A stretch of DNA of 64,000 bases. Origin: Phycisphaerae bacterium. GTDB taxonomy: Bacteria; Planctomycetota; Phycisphaerae; Phycisphaerales; SM1A02. Numbering within the stretch: position 1 is the stretch's first letter; each line of letters begins with the position of its first letter. A program made the position numbers and the translations under genes. The notes under the pieces are model-generated. The model saw only the letters and a list, made by a program, of their open reading frames with translations, searched no databases and had not been told where the DNA came from. Shown piece after piece: positions 38,201-46,750 of this stretch. The DNA lies in NCBI GenBank assembly GCA_002716385.1, contig PBAX01000025.1, forward strand, positions 39,948 to 103,947. Direction: 5' to 3'.

Positions 38201-38669
38201 CATCACGTGCTTCCAGGACAGGGATGTTCCGACGAGCCAGCCTCCCGCGTATGTCGACGGCGGAGTTGTTCAGCGCCAGATCCTCGACAAGGAGGCCAAG
38301 GGCGGCGCCCTCGGGCAACGGGCGTGAATTGGATTCAAGCAGGCTCAACGCGGCTGGGACAGTTGGGCCCGTGAGGACAGCGATCACATGCTGCCCCTGA
38401 CGGGCTGCCCAGGAGGCCATCTGTGCCGCCCGCCCCGCATCCGCCATCCGATCGAGACGGATGCGATGCATCCTGAGCAATTCGGAAGTGTCCGGATTGG
38501 ACTGTATGTCATCGAGGTCGGCGGTAGCCTGCGATGCCACATAGACCACTCGCTGCACACTCGGAAGACATTCCAGTGCGCCTTTCAGAATGGCCTCGGC
38601 GGCAGACAGGGTGGTCGTGCCGGAATGTCGCCAGATCGCATGTTCCGGAGGCACGCTGGAGCTCATCAT
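35259..38669 (-). CDS. Degenerate fused indolepyruvate:ferredoxin oxidoreductase-like protein (probable pseudoenzyme)
   Basis: The protein is 1136 residues, close to the roughly 1150-1190 of fused IOR enzymes. Seen in order: an alpha-like N-terminal region (about 1-200), an Arg-rich linker (RHRRRRRPRW), a transketolase-C-like region (about 235-370, HLGVLHPMDEAAV), a TPP-domain-like region (about 440-555) where FFRHGAAAVRQA replaces the family GDSTFFHSG-type motif, a gamma-domain-like region (about 665-850, AGLRGKSPGLAARVLL, GEADLLLSLDRVQGL, FQMGAVPLS), and a C-terminal helical region resembling that of large IORs. Between 560 and 660 there is one Cys only, so no Fe-S motifs. Catalysis of the usual kind is unlikely. 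Role unknown. Confidence 0.6.
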   Translation of the reverse strand: MMSSSVPPEHAIWRHSGTTTLSAAEAILKGALECLPSVQRVVYVASQATADLDDIQSNPDTSELLRMHRIRLDRMADAGRAAQMASWAARQGQHVIAVLTGPTVPAALSLLESNSRPLPEGAALGLLVEDLALNNSAVDIRGRLARRNIPVLEARDVPHLRDSVENVLRISRSDKGMAAVVVDRSVLRNTESVTLRANRGEEDVDDPMRHRRRRRPRWQETGGPLRMARRLELNSWRALPSPGEAISIGFVTVGPADRALRHMAMILGISGKVPALHLGVLHPMDEAAVARILKRCKNVVVLEPRPGTVEREVLRIAEDLRSNGGKPALVWGESLPPDEDGHSDGFEFREALHPSSLLRKLQHLLREFATDDVIREEFQEEPPALPVPVLMERFGSAGQHEAVRRLATTLIDAIDSDSPDSDDVEAVEGEPMRDQSPIRLFLDGEAMGPVEGRPVYVETFSGPAFFRHGAAAVRQAALSTESWILLVAQPHGPSRVDLERLARAAVPADHADQIHIKRGTLAETSRLRRMLRESLYESGLVVIIIDDGPPTRFDVSSIESEMVQVDRQGFQPMQRIVWPADRACVIRQPPMLAELEVEAVRHAAALETRTSRDPVVWRWPPRLGGRVKLLVEQVEVHRSRPPIRTLTDRDRRLKPPTPIHADSASWSVHIAGLRGKSPGLAARVLLIAGTRMGYHVQARMLPAPIGAGRRAWAQVSFSRPRSDEEAATIGATIPWGEADLLLSLDRVQGLLSVSPDESLRVAAAGRTRGVINIGLFEDQMDREVASQSTSEIANYFRELLHPEGQVIEDYTDLCRWRFHNERLADLAQLGTAFQMGAVPLSADSLESALQEMESAGYARSLEAFTLGRHFAEHSSGLRRPGEDPNAETAERFLRRQKTPSLGKHRMGTRGRSERFARLTQRVYYDIPDLNETEAGREAYCDLAVALRRCVTWGGFDYAERFADAVVALYNADRADTGRALTCKAILPLAEACLARDSIYLASMVVSSEHRRHTRQRLNVHLARGDVVEARYLTRLELTLARWRFRIDLRTSDWLARILAAGRHVLPTSWRATRRDRQVRRLVEEILLRAATGAEEDYDRWLNAMQELHDMALDGRLRIINPERLRDLLRDRHDESA

Positions 38670-39526
38670 GACCCTTCATCCATCAGGAGTTCGATTGCAT
38701 GGGCCACGCCGTCCTCATCATGGGATCGTGTTGTCCGATCAGCCACAGCCAGAACAGACTGGTCCGCGTTCTCAACGGCAATGCCCACACCGGCACCGGC
38801 CAGCAACTCGATGTCATTGAGCCCATCGCCTATGGCGGCGACTTTTTCGACGTTGATTCCGCAGCCATGGCAATACTGCGACACCATGGTCCACTTGTTG
38901 ACGCCATGCATGAAGATTTCGAGCATGTGAACGCACTCTCCGCTCCTGCCAACGGCTGGCCAGTGACGCCAGAATACACGATCGCCAAGCACGGCCTGTA
39001 TCGCCTCGGCTGCCATCGCCATTTCTTCTGGTGTTCCAAGACTCGCGATGCGCAGCGTGGATTCGATCGAGTCATCCTGAGCAAGATCATCTATATGGCG
39101 ACATCGAACGCCATGCAGATCCAACCACCAGCTGGAGGTGGGATGCATCCTGTCTGAATCTATGATCGTGTAGTCGACGTCGGCGACATGTCTGTCCTTC
39201 AGCAACATGACGCTATGGCCCAGCGACTGCAACGTTGATGCGGCAAGCAGGGTGTCTTCTTGCTGAAGAGGCGTGCTGTGCAACGTCATTCCGCTTGGCC
39301 AATCAACCAACGCGGCTCCACTGGCGATGACAAGTGGTCCGGTGTAGCCGATCGCATCCAGCGTTCCAATGCATTCCATGTGGGTCCGGCCCGTGGCGAT
39401 CATCACTTCGATGCCGACCCGTCGGGCCGCAGCGAGCGACTCCCGATTGGCTTGGGACACCTGGCCACGTGGACACAGGAGTGTGCCGTCAAGATCCACC
39501 ACGAGCAAGCTGGGAATGCCGTTCAT
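38666..39526 (-). CDS. Cof-type HAD-superfamily phosphatase
   Basis: The protein is about 286 residues. HAD motifs: VVDLDGTLL (nucleophile Asp), IATGRTH, and GDGLNDIELLAGAGVGIAVENA with the Mg-binding Asp pair; the large C2-type cap is typical of Cof/YidA sugar-phosphate phosphatases. The ATG at 39526 is preferred over a TTG at 39562. The stop overlaps the start of the large IOR-like gene (ATGA), so the two are translationally coupled. Substrate unknown. Confidence 0.85.
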   Translation of the reverse strand: MNGIPSLLVVDLDGTLLCPRGQVSQANRESLAAARRVGIEVMIATGRTHMECIGTLDAIGYTGPLVIASGAALVDWPSGMTLHSTPLQQEDTLLAASTLQSLGHSVMLLKDRHVADVDYTIIDSDRMHPTSSWWLDLHGVRCRHIDDLAQDDSIESTLRIASLGTPEEMAMAAEAIQAVLGDRVFWRHWPAVGRSGECVHMLEIFMHGVNKWTMVSQYCHGCGINVEKVAAIGDGLNDIELLAGAGVGIAVENADQSVLAVADRTTRSHDEDGVAHAIELLMDEGS

Positions 39527-39623
39527 CAGCCGGACACTACGCTGTCGTGCAGACAGGGGCAACTCTGAAACAAGAACGATGCCAACCTGCTACGCTCAAG
39601 GCTGTCATGCCGAGCGCCCTGAC

Positions 39624-40595
39624 ATGAGAAACGAAAGCAATTCAGGCAACCGCCAGCTGGCGGACATGCTCCTTCCCCATCTCTATCGAGCATGCAATGG
39701 TCATCTCGGGGATGTCAACTGGTTTCGCGCCGACTGGCAGCGAGGCGGCGCCGCCACGGGCCGGGCAACATGGCGAGCCAGCGATGGAAGCGAGCATGAT
39801 GTCATGGTCAAGTTTCCAATCAGGGCACGCGAGTTGCTCTGGATGAGAAGGCTTCAGCATCCGCAGGGTGATCTCAAGCCGGTCGTGCCTCATGTCTATG
39901 CTTCCGGCAGCAGTCTGGAATCCTACGATCTCGCCTGGATCGTCATTGAATGGCTTCCATATGGCCCGCTTGGAAAACGGTGGCACGCCGATCATGTCTC
40001 AAGGACAGTCGAAGCAGTCACTCGCTTCCATGAGGAGGCGGACGCCTTCGTGGTAGATCAGGAGAAAGCACGGGTTGAGGATTGGAATGCCTTGTGCGAA
40101 AATTCTGTCCGAAGCATCAAGCGAAACCACATTGCCGAAGAGGCCAGATGGCTCGGCTTGCTGGACAGGCTCCAGGAAAATCTCCCAAGCATGGTAGAAC
40201 GATGGAGGTCCCGTGATGCTGACCACTGGATACATGGAGATCTGCATCTGGCCAATGCCATGAGCCGTGTGGCCGCCGAAAGCGGCGAGGTGACCTTGAT
40301 CGATCTGGCCGAAGTAAGACCCGGCCACTGGATCGAGGATGCGGTCTTCCTTGAAAGGCGCCTCTGGGCACGCCCTGAAAGACTTGAGGCGACCAGACCG
40401 GTCAAGGCCATGGCCGAGACCAGAATCGCACGGGGGCTCTCAGTCCAGAAGACGTATGAAACACTTGCCGATATTCGCCGAGCCTTGATGGCCTCCACGG
40501 CCCCTGCCTTCATGAAGACCGAGGGCCACCCCAAATTCCTCTCAGCCTGCCGTAATCAGCTGACAAGCGCCCTGGATCGCCTTCAGGAAGACTGA
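39624..40595 (+). CDS. Phosphotransferase of the APH/choline-kinase-like fold
   Basis: The protein is about 323 residues. The kinase-like motif HWIHGDLHLANAM carries the catalytic Asp and metal-binding Asn, followed by LIDLAEVRPGHWIEDAV (the DFG-equivalent Asp). A nucleotide-loop Lys is plausible in HDVMVKFPIRAREL. The family phosphorylates small hydroxylated molecules, so antibiotic resistance need not be meant. No Shine-Dalgarno site is obvious. The frame continues upstream but without family-like residues. It is divergent from the HAD phosphatase. Confidence 0.75.
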   Translation: MRNESNSGNRQLADMLLPHLYRACNGHLGDVNWFRADWQRGGAATGRATWRASDGSEHDVMVKFPIRARELLWMRRLQHPQGDLKPVVPHVYASGSSLESYDLAWIVIEWLPYGPLGKRWHADHVSRTVEAVTRFHEEADAFVVDQEKARVEDWNALCENSVRSIKRNHIAEEARWLGLLDRLQENLPSMVERWRSRDADHWIHGDLHLANAMSRVAAESGEVTLIDLAEVRPGHWIEDAVFLERRLWARPERLEATRPVKAMAETRIARGLSVQKTYETLADIRRALMASTAPAFMKTEGHPKFLSACRNQLTSALDRLQED

Positions 40596-40653
40596 TTGGG
40601 CTCCTAGGCATTGATCCCCCTCTGCTACCCCGATACCATGCGGTGCTTGTCCC

Positions 40654-41481
40654 ATGAGCCAATTCATGGCCATGGAACTGCAGGAGCCAATCAACATGGA
40701 TCGCGAACGCCTCCAACAAGTTCAGCAGTCGGATCTGGGTGAAAGCCGAGTCAACGAGGACTTTGTGAACTGGATCAAGACCAGCGGCCCCTGGTACCTG
40801 CTGGCTGTACTGGTTGGCATCGCCGTCTACATGTATCTCGTGAACATTCAGAGAGCCGAGCTCAGAGCACGTGAGCAGGCATGGTTCGATCTGAGCGAGG
40901 CTTCGATGCCCGCATCACTCGAGGATGTGGCCATGAACCATGGCGACATCGATGGGATTGCGAATCTCGCCCGCCTGCAGGCGGCCAACACATACCTTCA
41001 GGCAATACAGAGCAATCTGGCGATCGGTTCAACAATCGACGACGGAACCCCATTGAGCGAGGAGGATCGCGAGAAGGGTCTTCAGCACGCGAAATCGCTC
41101 TACACGCAGGTTGTGGACACCGACGATGGCTCATTCGGCGACACGATCATGACCGTATCGGCCCTGAATGGTCTTGCGGCGTTGTCCGAGTCCACAGGCG
41201 ATGTTGATCAGGCGAAGAAGTACTACGAACAATCCGCCGCCCGATCGGGCGAGTGGTATCCGTTCCTAGCCGAGCAGGCCAACCAGCGTGCCGCCACCGC
41301 CGACCTCTATGCCCAGGAGATCACGCTGCCGAATCCACCGGCACCGGCGACGCCGACACTGCCTGCCACCACGACACCCGAACTCCCCACCATATCCGGC
41401 GACAACATTCTCAATCTGCCCTCACCCACGGCGCCATCAAAGGGCGATGAAGGCGGATCAGCCCAGCCCGTCAGCCCGTGA
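40654..41481 (+). CDS. YfgM/TPR-like membrane-anchored protein
   Basis: The protein is up to 275 residues. After a short N-terminus (SRVNEDFVNWIKTSGPW) comes one membrane helix (YLLAVLVGIAVYMYLV), then an alpha-helical repeat region with a TPR-like unit (AALSESTGDVDQAKKYYEQS) and a Pro/Thr-rich C-terminal tail. This is the layout of YfgM-type periplasmic chaperone-associated proteins. Several ATGs (40654, 40666, 40696) could start it. It overlaps the pseudouridine synthase gene by four bases. Confidence 0.7.
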   Translation: MSQFMAMELQEPINMDRERLQQVQQSDLGESRVNEDFVNWIKTSGPWYLLAVLVGIAVYMYLVNIQRAELRAREQAWFDLSEASMPASLEDVAMNHGDIDGIANLARLQAANTYLQAIQSNLAIGSTIDDGTPLSEEDREKGLQHAKSLYTQVVDTDDGSFGDTIMTVSALNGLAALSESTGDVDQAKKYYEQSAARSGEWYPFLAEQANQRAATADLYAQEITLPNPPAPATPTLPATTTPELPTISGDNILNLPSPTAPSKGDEGGSAQPVSP

Positions 41482-42662
41482 CCGCACACCCGGAAGATCT
41501 GCCAGATCAGGTGGAATCCGGTGACGAGGCCCTGATCAACGCTGGTGGCAAGGTCGATGCCGATCGCCTCCACGAACTCTACGAATCACTCACTGACGAC
41601 GATGGCGCCATCGTCGTGGACTTCACGCTCTCTCGTGATCTCAACAAGCGGCTGGATAGATACCTGGTCGACCGGATCCCGTTTCTCAGCAGAACTTCGC
41701 TTCAGAGACTGATTAGCGAGCAGGCGGTGACGGTCAATGGCCGCACACCCAAGGCATCCACCAGACTTCGACGTGGAGACCAGGTCTCGGTCGCCATACC
41801 GCCGCCACCAAGCTCGGTCCTGCCCGCCGACGAGATGGCCCTCAACATCATGTACGAGGATCGGGAACTTCTGATTCTGAACAAGCATGATGACGTCATT
41901 GTCCATCCCGCCAGAGGCAATCAGAGAGGGACGCTGGTCAATGGTCTGGCTTGGCATTGCCGAAACAGATCATCGGGCGAACTTTCGGATGTCGGACGCG
42001 AAGAGGCCAGGCCAGGTGTGGTTCATCGTCTCGATCGCCACACGACAGGGGTCATGGTCTTCGCCAAGACGGACACGGCCCATTGGCGGCTGGGTCGTCA
42101 ATTCGAGAACAGGCGTACGCGAAAGCGATATCTTGCGCTGGTACACGGAAGAGTCGAGCCGATGACCGATGTGATCGATGTCCCACTGGGCAAGCATCCC
42201 ACCATCCGTGATCGCTATGCCGTTCGATGGGACTCCACGGGCAAGCCGTCGGTCACGATCTATCGTGTACGCGAATGCTACGAGGACTACACACTTGTCG
42301 AGCTCGAGCTGAGAACAGGAAGAACCCATCAGATCCGTGTACACCTGTCCCATCTGGGCTGGCCGATCGCCGGCGACGACTACTACGGGGGCCGACACCT
42401 TCATGGACGGGACCTCTTTGGCCCGGGTCGGGACGACTCGCTTTCCCAGTCATCGATGATTCTCGGCAGACAGGCGCTTCATGCCAGTCTGCTGGGCTTC
42501 GTCCATCCGATCTCGGATGAGGAGATGACGTTCACGGCTCCACTTCCGGAGGACCTCAGGAATCTGGTTCTTCTACTGAGAAAGCACCAGTTCGTCTCGA
42601 GACCGAAGGTGCCCGGCACCGAGCTCGATGTCGATGCCATGCTCGGGCTGCAGGCTTCGTGA
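41478..42662 (+). CDS. RluA/RluD-family 23S rRNA pseudouridine synthase
   Basis: The protein is 394 residues. An N-terminal acidic extension of about 45 residues precedes an S4 RNA-binding domain (RLDRYLVDRIPFLSRTSLQRLI) and the synthase domain with catalytic Asp in HRLDRHTTGVMVF and the RTGRTHQIRVHLSHLG motif. The family isomerises uridines in 23S rRNA. The GTG start overlaps the previous gene. An insertion (RDLFGPGRDDSLSQSS) near the C-terminus is unusual for E. coli RluD but seen in some family members. Confidence 0.92.
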   Translation: MTAHPEDLPDQVESGDEALINAGGKVDADRLHELYESLTDDDGAIVVDFTLSRDLNKRLDRYLVDRIPFLSRTSLQRLISEQAVTVNGRTPKASTRLRRGDQVSVAIPPPPSSVLPADEMALNIMYEDRELLILNKHDDVIVHPARGNQRGTLVNGLAWHCRNRSSGELSDVGREEARPGVVHRLDRHTTGVMVFAKTDTAHWRLGRQFENRRTRKRYLALVHGRVEPMTDVIDVPLGKHPTIRDRYAVRWDSTGKPSVTIYRVRECYEDYTLVELELRTGRTHQIRVHLSHLGWPIAGDDYYGGRHLHGRDLFGPGRDDSLSQSSMILGRQALHASLLGFVHPISDEEMTFTAPLPEDLRNLVLLLRKHQFVSRPKVPGTELDVDAMLGLQAS

Positions 42663-42666
42663 ATCG

Positions 42667-43836
42667 CTAGCGGAGCTTCAGTAGAACGGCGGCCACAACG
42701 ACTGCCACCACGCCGAGTATCCAGAAACGCGAGACGATCTGCGACTCGGACCATCCACCAAGATGGAAATGATGGTGAATGGGAGAGCAGCGAAAGATGC
42801 GCTTGCCGCCGGTCACGCGAAAATACGCCACCTGCAGCATGACGCTAAGGAGCTCCCAGTAGAACACCGCCCCGATGACGACAAGCATGATCTCCTGACG
42901 AAGTGCGCAAGCGATCAACGCGAGAAGCCCTCCCAGTGGAAGCGACCCCGTGTCACCCATGAATACTCTGGCGGGAGCGCAGTTGAACCAGAGGAATCCC
43001 AGACAGGCGCCGGCGATGGAGCCTGCGACCACCATGAGCTCCTCGCTTCCGTCCACGAATGGGAACAGCATGTATTGGGCCCGACCGGATGAGCCGGCGA
43101 TATAGGCCAGAAGCATCATCGCCAACGCCGCGATGAGCATCAGTCCAGACACGAGCCCATCCATTCCATCCGTGATGTTCACGGCATTTGAAGTCCCCGC
43201 TATCCACAAGGTGGCGATGACGACGAATGGCAGCCATGTGAGCACGATCACACCCTGCTCGAGAATCAGACCTTCCGTACCGGGCTCGTAGGTTCTCTGG
43301 AATGGAAGATTAAGAACCATGGCCGACTGGCTGTCCCCCGTCAGCCGCCAGAGATACATGCCGGCGATGACACCGATGCCAATCTGGAACAGGAACTTCT
43401 CCCACGCGAAGAGGCCTTCACGGGCACCCGGCCTGCGACGAGCTGTGGTCAGCTTCAGCCAGTCGTCGACCCCACCGAGGATCGCCAGCCAAAGCAGCAC
43501 AACGAGCGATATGTGGACATAGTCGTTGAACATATCGGCGAGGAGGCAGGTCGAGACCAGAATCGAGAAGACGATGAGAATGCCACCCATCGTGGGCACG
43601 TTGGCCTTGCTCGCCATCAGCTGGTTGAGATCGGCGTTGTAGAACTCCGGGGAATCGCCAAGCTTCTGCTTGAGGAGCCAGCGTATCGTCCGCTCGCCGA
43701 GGAGAAGCACGATCGAGAACGAGAGGATGACGGCAAAGAATGCCCGGAATTCAATCTGGTAGAGAACCTGCAGGAGCGAATAGCCACCGAACGATTCAAG
43801 CCAGTCGTGCCAGGATTGAAGAAGGTTGTAGATCAT
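42667..43836 (-). CDS. mraY: Phospho-N-acetylmuramoyl-pentapeptide transferase
   Basis: The protein is 389 residues with about ten membrane helices. Family motifs: VDDWLKLTTARRRPGAREG (DDxxK), NAVNITDGMDGLVSG, FMGDTGSLPLGG and the cytoplasmic HHHFHLGGW loop. It transfers phospho-MurNAc-pentapeptide to undecaprenyl phosphate, forming lipid I. It lies 25 bp downstream of murF. Together with murE and murF it gives direct evidence for peptidoglycan synthesis in this genome. Confidence 0.97.
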   Translation of the reverse strand: MIYNLLQSWHDWLESFGGYSLLQVLYQIEFRAFFAVILSFSIVLLLGERTIRWLLKQKLGDSPEFYNADLNQLMASKANVPTMGGILIVFSILVSTCLLADMFNDYVHISLVVLLWLAILGGVDDWLKLTTARRRPGAREGLFAWEKFLFQIGIGVIAGMYLWRLTGDSQSAMVLNLPFQRTYEPGTEGLILEQGVIVLTWLPFVVIATLWIAGTSNAVNITDGMDGLVSGLMLIAALAMMLLAYIAGSSGRAQYMLFPFVDGSEELMVVAGSIAGACLGFLWFNCAPARVFMGDTGSLPLGGLLALIACALRQEIMLVVIGAVFYWELLSVMLQVAYFRVTGGKRIFRCSPIHHHFHLGGWSESQIVSRFWILGVVAVVVAAVLLKLR

Positions 43837-43861
43837 GCTTCCGGTTACCTTCTATCGACCT

Positions 43862-45229
43862 TCAAGCCCGTGCAGCTTCCGATTCGATGGAATCGATGTA
43901 GTGGGGAATCCTCTCGAGTCTCATCCCTCTGGAACCCTTGAGCAGAACGAGGTCCCCCACGGTCAGGTGATCGCCGATCTCCCGGATCGCCTGATCATCC
44001 AGTTGCTCCCAATGCTCTGCCGACAACAAGTTCTCACAGGCAAGGGACTTCTGCAACGCAGCCATCTCCTTGCCCACGAGCAGAACCTGACCGATCGGGG
44101 ACTTCATGTGGGCCTGCATCAATGCGGACTGGAGCTCTAGATGAAGTCGAGTGGACTGATCCCCCAGTTCGAGCATGTCACCGAGGATCACGACTCTTCG
44201 GCCGGAAGACTCGAGTTCCGGAAACATCATGAGGGCTGCGGCGACTGAATCTGGATTGGCGTTGTAGGCATCGTTTATGAAGTCGATGCCGCCATGCGTC
44301 GATATGGCACCTCTGCCATCCGAGGGCAGCGACACCGCCAGAGCGGCATGAATCTCCGAGTCCTTCATGCCGCAGGCTCTGGCGGCCGTGATTGCCGCCA
44401 CCGCATTGACGGCATGATGAGGTCCGGGAACGGGGAACTCGAAGCAGCTACCATCGTCAAGCGTCAGTATGCCACTGGCTCGTGAGATCAGCCTCGGGAT
44501 CGAGTCTGAAGACACGCCATGACGAAGCAGGCCGACCCCGTCCGGGACATCGACCGCATGACCATCCTCATGGACGATGGCAAGACCCCCGGGCATGATG
44601 TGGTGGAGCAGGCTGGTCTTCTCCGCTCGCACGCCATCGATATCGGCCAATCCTTCAAGATGCCCGTGACCGATGAGCGTGATCATCGCGATATCGGGAC
44701 GGATGATGCCAGCGAGTGATTCGATCTCCCCCGGACTGCTGGTGCCCACTTCAAGAACGACGTAGTCGTCACCTTGCCTGGCACGCAGGAGGCTCATCGG
44801 CCCGCCGATGGCGTTGTTCCATGAAGCCGGACTGGCCGTGCCGGTGAGCGTGCTCCCAAGAACATGATGAAGGAGATTCTTCGTACTCGTCTTGCCGGCC
44901 GTTCCAGTGATCGCGATGACGCGAGTGCCGGCGAGCACGTCCCGCCAGTGACTGGCTAGGCGAGCGATCGCCTCGACCGTGCACGGGACCTTCAGGCATG
45001 GAATCGGCGAATCCATCCGACGTTTGACTATGGCCATCGAGGCGCCTGATTCCCCCGCCTCTTGAATGAAGTCATGACCATCGCGAGCGTCCCCCTTGAT
45101 CGCGACATACGCGCCACCATCAAGACGTTCGCGGGTATCGTGACCAATGCAAGCGGGACCTCGAGTGGGCGGTGGACCAATCCACTCGCCGCCGGTTATC
45201 CGAGCCATCTCTTCGGGCGTGAACATCAT
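43862..45229 (-). CDS. murF: UDP-N-acetylmuramoyl-tripeptide-D-Ala-D-Ala ligase
   Basis: The protein is 455 residues, a Mur ligase with P-loop TGTAGKTSTK, the central GTSSPGEIESLAGI stretch, HAVNAVAAITAA, and DAYNANPDSVAAAL. It adds D-Ala-D-Ala to UDP-MurNAc-tripeptide in the cytoplasm. It overlaps murE by four bases and precedes mraY, the usual dcw-cluster order. The P-loop reads TAGKTS where many homologs have SNGKTT or NGKTT. Confidence 0.96.
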   Translation of the reverse strand: MMFTPEEMARITGGEWIGPPPTRGPACIGHDTRERLDGGAYVAIKGDARDGHDFIQEAGESGASMAIVKRRMDSPIPCLKVPCTVEAIARLASHWRDVLAGTRVIAITGTAGKTSTKNLLHHVLGSTLTGTASPASWNNAIGGPMSLLRARQGDDYVVLEVGTSSPGEIESLAGIIRPDIAMITLIGHGHLEGLADIDGVRAEKTSLLHHIMPGGLAIVHEDGHAVDVPDGVGLLRHGVSSDSIPRLISRASGILTLDDGSCFEFPVPGPHHAVNAVAAITAARACGMKDSEIHAALAVSLPSDGRGAISTHGGIDFINDAYNANPDSVAAALMMFPELESSGRRVVILGDMLELGDQSTRLHLELQSALMQAHMKSPIGQVLLVGKEMAALQKSLACENLLSAEHWEQLDDQAIREIGDHLTVGDLVLLKGSRGMRLERIPHYIDSIESEAARA

Positions 45230-46686
45230 GAGGAGGCAGACCTCCCCAGTATGTCGGCGGCCACCTGCCGATCATCGAATGGAACCACCCGGCTTCCGAT
45301 GAGCTGCACGGACTCATGCCCTTTGCCGGCGATGAGGGCGATATCCCCCTCGCCGAGCATGCCGATCGCCTTCTCGATCGCGACGGCCCGATCGGGTTCA
45401 ACCTCGACAGCCCGTCCATCCTGAACACCGGAAAGCACATCACGAATGATGTCCCCCGGGCGTTCGGTTCGAGGATTGTCGGACGTGACCACGACGACAT
45501 CCGCCAGACGACTGGCGACGGACCCCATCCTTGGTCGCTTGGTTCGATCGCGATCGCCTCCGCAACCGAAGACGACCACCAGACGTCCATCATCGTCGAC
45601 CAGCGGTCTCAGGGCGGTCAAGGCGGTCTGAAGCGCCTCGTCCGTATGAGCGAAATCAACATAGATCCGGGCACCGATCCCTTCGTCATCGACGGGTTCA
45701 AGCCGGCCTTTGGGGATTGGCATCGTAGATAGACGGTCTGTCGACGGTGTCGCACCGATGGCCATGGCGGCGGCATGGGCCTGAGCCAGATTCATCGCGT
45801 TGTGATCGCCCGGCATGGAAAGGTGGGCCGCGACCGTCCCGTCATGACCATCGAGCCGAATGCCTCCATCGGAAGTCCGACTGACACGAACATCGGCGAA
45901 TCCTTCACTCCTCATCCGACACCTGATGAGACGGGCCCTGGTGGAGGCAGCCATCACGGCGGCAGATGGATCGTCCATGTTCAGAACGGCAAAGGCGGTG
46001 GGCGGCAAGGAGGCGAAGAGGGCTCGCTTGGCAGCCTGATACCTGTCCATCGTGCCGTGAAAATCAAGATGATCGCCGGAGAGGTTGGTCATGATGGCGC
46101 CTGCCAACTTGAGACCGTTGAGTCGGCCAAGTGCTATGCCGTGGCTGCTGGCTTCCATGACCAAATACCTACAGCCGTTGGCGAGCATTCTCGCCATAGA
46201 TCTCCTGAGCAGGAGTCCCCCGGGCGTCGTGAGTCTGGATGGGGTGCGTTCAAGCGTGTCGTCGATCTCTATCGAGCCGATCAATCCGGCCGCTGGACTG
46301 ATCATGTGCTGAAGATAGGTGGCGGTGGTCGTCTTGCCGTTCGTTCCAGTGATGGCGATCACGGACAACTTGTCAGTTGGATGCTCAAACAGCCGGTCGG
46401 CTATGACGAGACCATGGGCGGTGGGCTCGGATGATTCGATGGCTGGCAGGCACGATTTCATGCTTCCTAAATCGTCAGTAAGGACGGCTGCTGCGCCGGC
46501 ATCCTTGGCGAGCGGAATGAGATCGCGTCCATCGAACCGTCCCCCCGGCCTTGCGATGAATAGACTTCCAGGTGTGACATCGCGAGTGTCCTCGACGACA
46601 TCGCTTATCACTATGTCGCCGATGTTCGGCGGACACGTGACTGGCAGTTCGTGAACAAGTTCCTTGATGGGCTTTGCCCAGCGCAT
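45226..46686 (-). CDS. murE: UDP-N-acetylmuramoyl-tripeptide synthetase (MurE), probably meso-diaminopimelate-adding
   Basis: The protein is 486 residues. P-loop ITGTNGKTTT, MEASSHGIALGRLNG, the carbamylated-Lys region YQAAKRALF, and the amino-acid-specifying motif SDNPRTE. In this family DNPR goes with meso-diaminopimelate, whereas lysine-adding enzymes differ there, so an mDAP wall is predicted. It is the first mur gene after queA, with 64 bp between them. Confidence 0.96.
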   Translation of the reverse strand: MRWAKPIKELVHELPVTCPPNIGDIVISDVVEDTRDVTPGSLFIARPGGRFDGRDLIPLAKDAGAAAVLTDDLGSMKSCLPAIESSEPTAHGLVIADRLFEHPTDKLSVIAITGTNGKTTTATYLQHMISPAAGLIGSIEIDDTLERTPSRLTTPGGLLLRRSMARMLANGCRYLVMEASSHGIALGRLNGLKLAGAIMTNLSGDHLDFHGTMDRYQAAKRALFASLPPTAFAVLNMDDPSAAVMAASTRARLIRCRMRSEGFADVRVSRTSDGGIRLDGHDGTVAAHLSMPGDHNAMNLAQAHAAAMAIGATPSTDRLSTMPIPKGRLEPVDDEGIGARIYVDFAHTDEALQTALTALRPLVDDDGRLVVVFGCGGDRDRTKRPRMGSVASRLADVVVVTSDNPRTERPGDIIRDVLSGVQDGRAVEVEPDRAVAIEKAIGMLGEGDIALIAGKGHESVQLIGSRVVPFDDRQVAADILGRSASS

Positions 46687-46750
46687 TCCTTCGCTCCAGG
46701 CCGTCTACTGCGGTATTCAAAGTATAGATGCAAGCGTGAATGTCGATTGT

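Noticed and set aside
39624..40595. Aminoglycoside resistance gene
   Set aside because: The APH fold is shared by many metabolic kinases. No mobile element is nearby and no resistance-specific motif is seen.
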